Origin: Plantactinospora sp039889035
GTDB lineage: Bacteria > Actinomycetota > Actinomycetes > Mycobacteriales > Micromonosporaceae
Assembly: GCA_039889035.1 (NCBI GenBank)
Contig: JBDQQY010000003.1
Span: forward strand, 186,001-250,000
DNA length: 64,000 nucleotides
Direction of reading: 5' to 3'
How positions within the stretch are numbered: position 1 is the first letter of the stretch; each line of letters opens with the position of its first letter. Below, piece by piece: positions 59,850 to 64,000 of the stretch. The notes under the pieces are model-generated. The model did no database searches, was not told the origin of the DNA, and saw only the letters and a list, made by a program, of their open reading frames with translations. The position numbers and the translations under genes were made by a program.

Positions 59850-59883
59850 CGAAACTTTCGACCCCCGGGCCTCGAAAGTTGTC
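59850..59883. promoter_or_regulatory. Paired CGAAA-N-TTTCG operator sites upstream of the AA10 gene
   Basis: CGAAACTTTCG (59850-59860) is a perfect 5-1-5 palindrome; CGAAAGTTGTC (59873-59883) is a degenerate second copy whose centre is 23 bp away, two helical turns. Palindromes of this kind are known upstream of actinomycete plant-wall hydrolase genes and bind LacI-type regulators. A candidate for cellulase control. Confidence 0.6.
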
Positions 59884-60019
59884 ACGCTGTGGGAGCCGTG
59901 CAGTGCGTGCGGAGGAAAGGGCATCCTCCGCCAGCTATCGATCCTGCGCTCGCTCGGGGCAGGTACCCCGGCCGCGACCCCGCGACAGCGTCGCGCCCTC
60001 TCCAATCGACGGAGGCCCC

Positions 60020-61087
60020 ATGTCTTCGCCCGCAAAGCCGCGCCGACCGTTGACCGTCGCCGCGCTCGCCCTACTCACGCTCAGCGTTACCCTGAGCAAC
60101 CCGCAACCGGCCGCAGCGCACGGGTCGGCCATCGACCCGCCGTCGCGGCACTACGGCTGCGCCACGCGGTGGGTGGACTGGCTGGACCAGGCCATGAAGG
60201 TTCAGGAACCGATGTGCTGGGAGGCCTACCAGGCGAATCCCGCCGCCATGTGGACCTGGAACGGCCTCATCCAGGACAACGTGAACGACAACCACCAGGC
60301 ACGCGTCCCCGACGGCCAACTGTGCGGCGGAGGCGACGCCACCTACGCCGCCCTGGACAACCCGGGACCGTGGCGGGCCCAGAACGTGAACAACAACTTC
60401 ACCTGGACGATGCACGACCAGGCCCGGCACGGCGCCGCGTACATCCGCATCTACGTCACCAAGCAGGGCTTCAACCCGCTCACCCAACGCCTGCGCTGGA
60501 GCGACCTGGAACTGGTCAAGGACACCGGCCCGTTCCCGGACACCGGATGGCCCACCAGACCGAACGACCCGCTCCTCAACGGCGTCGACTACTCCTTCCC
60601 GATCAGCGCCCCCGGACGGACCGGCCGGCACATCGTGTACGCGGTCTGGCGGGCCGGCCACGCCGACCAGAACTACTACATGTGCTCCGACGTACGCTTC
60701 CCCGGCGGCGCACCGGACCCGAGCGCTCCGCCGCCGAGCACGCCGCCGCCGACCACATCGCCGGGCACGCCACCCGCCGGCAACGCCGGATGCTCGGCCA
60801 CGTACGCCGTCAGCAGCCAGTGGAGCGGCGGCTTCCAGGCCGAGGTGCGGGTGACCGCCGGCTCCGCCGCGATCAGCGGCTGGACGGTCACGATGCAGTT
60901 CCCGGACGGGCAGACGGTCGGCCAGTCCTGGAATGCCTCGGTCACGTCGACCGGGTCGACGGCGACCGCCCGCAACGTCGACTACAACGGCAGCCTGGGC
61001 GCCGGCGCCAGCGCCAGCTTCGGCGTGATCGGCTCGTGGGCCAACACGAACCGGGCACCCACGCTCAGTTGCACGGCGACCGGATAA
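60020..61087 (+). CDS. AA10 lytic polysaccharide monooxygenase with CBM2
   Basis: A 355-residue secreted copper enzyme. After the signal peptide the mature protein starts at H34 (AAAHGSAIDPP), the first His of the copper brace; H137 (QARHGAAYIRIYV) is the second, and the axial Phe/Tyr lies in YYMCSDVRF. Residues about 235-260 are a Pro/Thr linker; residues 263-355 are a cellulose-binding CBM2 (SATYAVSSQWSGGFQAEVRV). It would oxidatively cleave crystalline cellulose (C1-type AA10 likely). ATG behind GGAGG, seven bases upstream. Next gene: GH5 endoglucanase. Confidence 0.92.
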   Translation: MSSPAKPRRPLTVAALALLTLSVTLSNPQPAAAHGSAIDPPSRHYGCATRWVDWLDQAMKVQEPMCWEAYQANPAAMWTWNGLIQDNVNDNHQARVPDGQLCGGGDATYAALDNPGPWRAQNVNNNFTWTMHDQARHGAAYIRIYVTKQGFNPLTQRLRWSDLELVKDTGPFPDTGWPTRPNDPLLNGVDYSFPISAPGRTGRHIVYAVWRAGHADQNYYMCSDVRFPGGAPDPSAPPPSTPPPTTSPGTPPAGNAGCSATYAVSSQWSGGFQAEVRVTAGSAAISGWTVTMQFPDGQTVGQSWNASVTSTGSTATARNVDYNGSLGAGASASFGVIGSWANTNRAPTLSCTATG

Positions 61088-61095
61088 CCCGACGG

Positions 61096-61132
61096 CGGTG
61101 AGCCGCCCCACGGATCGTGGGGCGGCTCACCG
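61096..61132 (+). terminator. Terminator after the AA10 gene
   Basis: Arms GGTGAGCCGCCCCAC (61097-61111) and GTGGGGCGGCTCACC (61117-61131) are perfect over 15 bp with loop GGATC, one more pair outside. It is nine bases past the AA10 stop and 39 bases before the GH5 start, so it limits read-through between the two secreted enzymes. Confidence 0.8.
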
Positions 61133-61170
61133 TGCGGCACCGATGTCCAACCACGGCAAGGAAGAACTCG

Positions 61171-63273
61171 ATGAGCCTGCAGAGCACACGAAGAGGCCGG
61201 CTACGCGTCGGCGTGATCGCCGGCAGCGTGGCGGCGCTGTTGATGACCTGGATGACGGTGGCCGTGGGCGCCCAGGCCGCGGCCGGTTGCCGGGTGGCCT
61301 ACGCGGTCTCGGCCCAATGGCCCGGCGGATTCACCGCCAACGTCAGCGTGACCAACCTCGGTGACCCGATCAACGGCTGGAACCTCGCCTGGACCTTCCC
61401 GTCCGGGCAACAGGTCACCCAGGCCTGGAACGCGACGGTCACCTCCTCCGGCGGCCAGACCACCGCGGTGAACGCCAGCTACAACGCGGCCATCGCGACG
61501 AACGCAACCGTCTCGTTCGGCTTCAACGGTACGGCGACGGGCAGCGGCACCGCACCGACGTCGTTCACGCTCAACGGCGTCCCGTGCACGGGCAACGTCG
61601 GCGGCACCCCCGCACCGACGGCCAGCGTCTCTCCCACCGCCTCGCCGACCGTGTCGCCGTCGGTGCCACCCACGCCTCCCCCGTCCGGCAACCCGACGGC
61701 GACCGTGGCGGCGATGCAGCCCGGCTGGAACCTGGGCAACACCCTCGACGCCATCCCGGACGAGACCGCCTGGGGCAACCCGCTGACCAGCCAGGCTCTG
61801 TTGCGGCACGTGCGGTCGCAGGGCTACAACAGCATCCGGCTGCCGATCACGTGGAGCAATCATCACGGAGCCGCACCGAGCTACGCCATCGACACCGTAT
61901 GGCTGAACCGCGTCCGCCAGATCGTCGACTGGTCCCTCGCCGAGGGCTTCTACGTGATGATCAACCTGCATCACGACTCCTGGCAGTGGATCAACACGTA
62001 CCCGACCGACCAGGCGAACGTGATGAACCGGTACCGGGCGCTGTGGGCCCAGATCACCGCCGCGTTCCGGAACCACTCGTCCCGGCTGGTGTTCGAGAGC
62101 ATCAACGAGCCGCAGTTCGCCGGCACCTCCGGTGACGACCAGAATTACCAGGTACTGCGCGAACTCAACGCCGAGTTCGTCCGCATCGTACGGGCGTCGG
62201 GCGGCAACAACACCACCCGGCTGCTGGTACTGCCGACTCTGCACACGAACGCCGACCAGGGCCGGCTGGACGCGCTGACCGCCGAGTTCAACCAGCTCCG
62301 CGACCCCAACCTCGCCGCGACCGTCCACTTCTACGGCTTCTGGCCGTTCAGCGTCAACATCGCCGGCGGTACCCGCTACAACGCCGAGGTCGAGCAGGAC
62401 CTCATCGGGACCTTCGACCGCGTCCACAACACCTTCGTGTCCCGCGGGATCCCGGTGATCATCGGCGAGTGGGCCCTACTCAACTGGGACCACAACCGGC
62501 CCGGCGTCATCGAACGCGGGGAGTTCCTCAAGTTCCTCGAAGCCGTCGGGTACCACGCCCGGATCAGAAACCTCACCACGATGGTGTGGGACGCCGGCCA
62601 GTTCCTCAACCGCAGCGAGCTGCGCTGGCGCGACCAAGGCGTGTACGACATGTTCAAAGCCAGCTGGACCACCCGCTCCGGCACCGCCTCCTCCGACCAG
62701 GTGTACGTGCCCCGGACCGGCACGATCACCAGCAAATCGTTGACGCTCAACCTGAACGGCACCTCCTTGCAGGGCCTGCGGCAGGGTGGCGCCAACCTGG
62801 TCAACGGCGCTGACTACACCGTCTCCGGCAACACGCTCACCCTCACCCCGGCCGCCCTCACCCGGCTGGTCGGCAACCGCGCCTACGGCGTCAACGCCAC
62901 CATCGAGGCCCGGTTCTCCCAGGGCGTGCCATGGCAGATCCACATCATCACCTACGACCCGCCGACCCAGGCCGCCGCCACCGGCACCACGAGTTCGTTC
63001 GCCGTCCCCACCCAGTTCCGCGGCGACCAACTCGCCACGATGGAAGCCAGGTACGCCGACGGAACCCCTGCCGGGCCCGCCAACTGGACCCCGTTCAAGG
63101 AGTTCTGGCAGCACTTCCAACCCGACTACAGCGCCAACACCATCATCCTGAAACCCGAGTTCTTCGCCGAGGTCAACGACGGAACCGTCACACTCACCTT
63201 CCACTTCTGGAGCGGCACCCAGCTCACGTACCGCATCACCAAGTCCGGCACCACCGTGACCGGCGCCACCTGA
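61171..63273 (+). CDS. Secreted GH5 endo-beta-glucanase, CBM2-GH5-X2
   Basis: A 700-residue extracellular enzyme: signal peptide (to about residue 38), N-terminal CBM2 (CRVAYAVSAQWPGGFTANVS to NGVPC), Thr/Ser/Pro linker (145-175), GH5 catalytic barrel (about 178-500) and a C-terminal X2-type Ig-like domain (YVPRTGTITSKSLTLNLNGT). GH5 motifs: MQPGWNLGNTLDA, INEP with acid/base E313, and IIGEW with nucleophile E433. The LGNTLDA...ETAWGNP start resembles subfamily 4 (endoglucanase/xyloglucanase). ATG behind AAGGAAG. It would work together with the AA10 enzyme on plant cell walls. Confidence 0.92.
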   Translation: MSLQSTRRGRLRVGVIAGSVAALLMTWMTVAVGAQAAAGCRVAYAVSAQWPGGFTANVSVTNLGDPINGWNLAWTFPSGQQVTQAWNATVTSSGGQTTAVNASYNAAIATNATVSFGFNGTATGSGTAPTSFTLNGVPCTGNVGGTPAPTASVSPTASPTVSPSVPPTPPPSGNPTATVAAMQPGWNLGNTLDAIPDETAWGNPLTSQALLRHVRSQGYNSIRLPITWSNHHGAAPSYAIDTVWLNRVRQIVDWSLAEGFYVMINLHHDSWQWINTYPTDQANVMNRYRALWAQITAAFRNHSSRLVFESINEPQFAGTSGDDQNYQVLRELNAEFVRIVRASGGNNTTRLLVLPTLHTNADQGRLDALTAEFNQLRDPNLAATVHFYGFWPFSVNIAGGTRYNAEVEQDLIGTFDRVHNTFVSRGIPVIIGEWALLNWDHNRPGVIERGEFLKFLEAVGYHARIRNLTTMVWDAGQFLNRSELRWRDQGVYDMFKASWTTRSGTASSDQVYVPRTGTITSKSLTLNLNGTSLQGLRQGGANLVNGADYTVSGNTLTLTPAALTRLVGNRAYGVNATIEARFSQGVPWQIHIITYDPPTQAAATGTTSSFAVPTQFRGDQLATMEARYADGTPAGPANWTPFKEFWQHFQPDYSANTIILKPEFFAEVNDGTVTLTFHFWSGTQLTYRITKSGTTVTGAT

Positions 63274-63282
63274 CCCGGGAGA

Positions 63283-63313
63283 AGGTGCCGCGGCCCGCCG
63301 GGTGGCGGCACCT
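63283..63313. terminator. Terminator between GH5 gene and tautomerase gene
   Basis: AGGTGCCGC (63283-63291) pairs with GCGGCACCT (63305-63313), loop GGCCCGCCGGGTG. It sits 10 nt past the GH5 stop and 8 nt past the tautomerase stop, so it serves both converging genes. Confidence 0.65.
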
Positions 63314-63320
63314 CCTCGGC

Positions 63321-63707
63321 TTATGACGTGACAACAACTCCGCCGATGCCGGTGCGCCCAGCCGGGGTACCTACCAGTTCGACCGTCACGCCGGCGCGGA
63401 CGCGTTCCCCGAAGACGTCGACGATGGCGTCCGTGACCCCGGAGACGAGGCGGGCGACGATCTCGTCGGCGTCGGGTCGACTGAACGCGGCTTCCTTGAT
63501 GCCGAACGCGACGCTGGGCGAGGGCGCGTGCGCTGGCATGCCGCCGATACCCCATCGGTTGGGTGGCAGGCCGATCAACTGCACGACCGCGATGCTTCTG
63601 GCCCATTCCCCGTAGACGGCGACGACCGCGTCGGTCAGTTTCTCAATCAGTGCGGTCTCACGGCCGGCCAGGTCGCTCTCCAGCGCGTGGACGCTGAGGT
63701 GGGGCAT
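63321..63707 (-). CDS. Fused two-unit tautomerase family protein
   Basis: A 128-residue protein of the tautomerase (4-oxalocrotonate) superfamily, MPHLSVHALESDLAG. Removal of Met exposes the catalytic Pro. It contains two similar halves: residues 2-56 (VVAVYGEWARSIAVVQLIGL ... GIGG) and 73-125 (VVDVFGERVRAGVTVELVG ... GIGG), as in fused family members. Classic tautomerases have about 62 residues, so this is a fusion. The second half lacks the initiating Pro. Divergent from the MarR gene, with duplicated operators between. Confidence 0.85.
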   Translation of the reverse strand: MPHLSVHALESDLAGRETALIEKLTDAVVAVYGEWARSIAVVQLIGLPPNRWGIGGMPAHAPSPSVAFGIKEAAFSRPDADEIVARLVSGVTDAIVDVFGERVRAGVTVELVGTPAGRTGIGGVVVTS

Positions 63708-63726
63708 ACCATCCTCCGTAAACAGG

Positions 63727-63755
63727 TTTGATCGCAAATCATCTTTGATAGCAAA
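63727..63755. promoter_or_regulatory. Duplicated TTTGATNGCAAA operator
   Basis: TTTGATCGCAAA (63727-63738) and TTTGATAGCAAA (63744-63755) repeat with a 17-bp step; each has the TTTG/CAAA symmetry expected of MarR dimer sites. They lie in the 69-bp space between tautomerase and marR starts, the most AT-rich place of this region. Confidence 0.75.
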
Positions 63756-63776
63756 GGTATTTGGAGGATGGGACGG

Positions 63777-64000
63777 ATGTCAACGCCTGGCACCACGCAC
63801 GACACGGTCAGGGAGCTGCTCCTGGTGATGCCACGGCTGGTCGGCAGGGTCAAACGTCTACCTCTGCCGGAACAGCTGCGGTCACTCGAGCTGGCACCGA
63901 GGCACTTGTCGATGCTGTCCCTGCTCCTGCTCGACGGTCCGCTGACCGTCTCTCAACTGGCCGAGATGCTGGGTGTGGCACCGACCACGGTGAGTCTGAT
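63777..64000 (+). CDS. MarR-family regulator, cut by the window end
   Basis: The first 74 residues, MSTPGTTHDTVRELLLVMPR, then HLSMLSLLLLDGPLTVSQLA and EMLGVAPTTVSL, form helix 1 and the winged-helix DNA-reading part of a MarR protein. The ATG 63777 has GGAGG nine bases upstream; the ATG at 63768 is too close. The window ends inside the recognition helix. Likely repressor of the divergent tautomerase gene, and of itself, through the paired sites. Confidence 0.85.
   Translation, partial: MSTPGTTHDTVRELLLVMPRLVGRVKRLPLPEQLRSLELAPRHLSMLSLLLLDGPLTVSQLAEMLGVAPTTVSL

Overview
The window is chromosomal DNA of a high-GC filamentous actinomycete, most likely a member of the Micromonosporaceae. This is inferred from G/C-ending codons throughout, frequent GTG starts, the order polA - rpsA - coaE/GrpB - uvrB with a PdtaR-type ANTAR regulator nearby (an order I recall from Mycobacterium and other actinobacteria), and a secreted plant-polysaccharide gene set. 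No phage, plasmid, transposase or CRISPR locus is visible.

Layout. 1-6.8 kb: MFS exporter with an ArsR regulator, an NAD-dependent epimerase-like protein, a phage-type amidase, a transglycosylase lipoprotein and a DedA-PAP2 fusion. 6.9-11.9 kb: typA, then a murein-peptide recycling set (serine hydrolase, dipeptide epimerase, NlpC/P60 hydrolase). 12-15.2 kb: a TerC transporter behind a yybP-ykoY (Mn2+) riboswitch, and pnuC-nadR for nicotinamide riboside salvage. 15.3-17.4 kb: an ABM protein and a DUF6745 gene pair. 17.4-24 kb: a tightly overlapping operon of the uncharacterised STM4011-STM4015 families (two radical SAM enzymes, an alkaline-phosphatase-superfamily hydrolase, an ATP-grasp-like protein and two tandem leucine-rich proteins). 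This is the strongest candidate in the window for an undescribed system. 24.2-35 kb: housekeeping genes (SDR, uvrB, coaE-GrpB, rpsA, methyltransferase, DUF2945/DUF3140 pair, polA). 35.3-40.3 kb: a complete branched-chain amino-acid-type ABC operon (livJHMGF). 40.5-42.6 kb: a lipoprotein, the ANTAR regulator and an unusual class I tRNA with a CAA anticodon.

42.6-47.2 kb is a decaying patch: a frameshifted gene remnant, a TetR/hydrolase pair around a 45-bp palindrome, a fragment of a helix-turn-helix regulator, DUF1345, an MscS channel broken by one missing G, and a GH1 beta-glucosidase cut off inside the MscS 3' end. 47.2-57.5 kb is an L-rhamnoside utilisation locus: LacI regulator, two permeases, a cytoplasmic and a secreted GH78 rhamnosidase, and a binding protein. 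57.8-59.6 kb: a second LacI regulator beside a broken GH43 gene. 60-63.3 kb: two secreted cellulose-active enzymes (AA10-CBM2 monooxygenase; CBM2-GH5-X2 endoglucanase) behind CGAAA-TTTCG-type sites. The window ends with a tautomerase and a divergent MarR regulator sharing duplicated operator-like repeats.

Starts were chosen by ribosome binding site, overlap with the preceding gene and family conservation; coordinates of non-coding elements are read by eye. All family names are from recognition of the translated sequence, with no database search.
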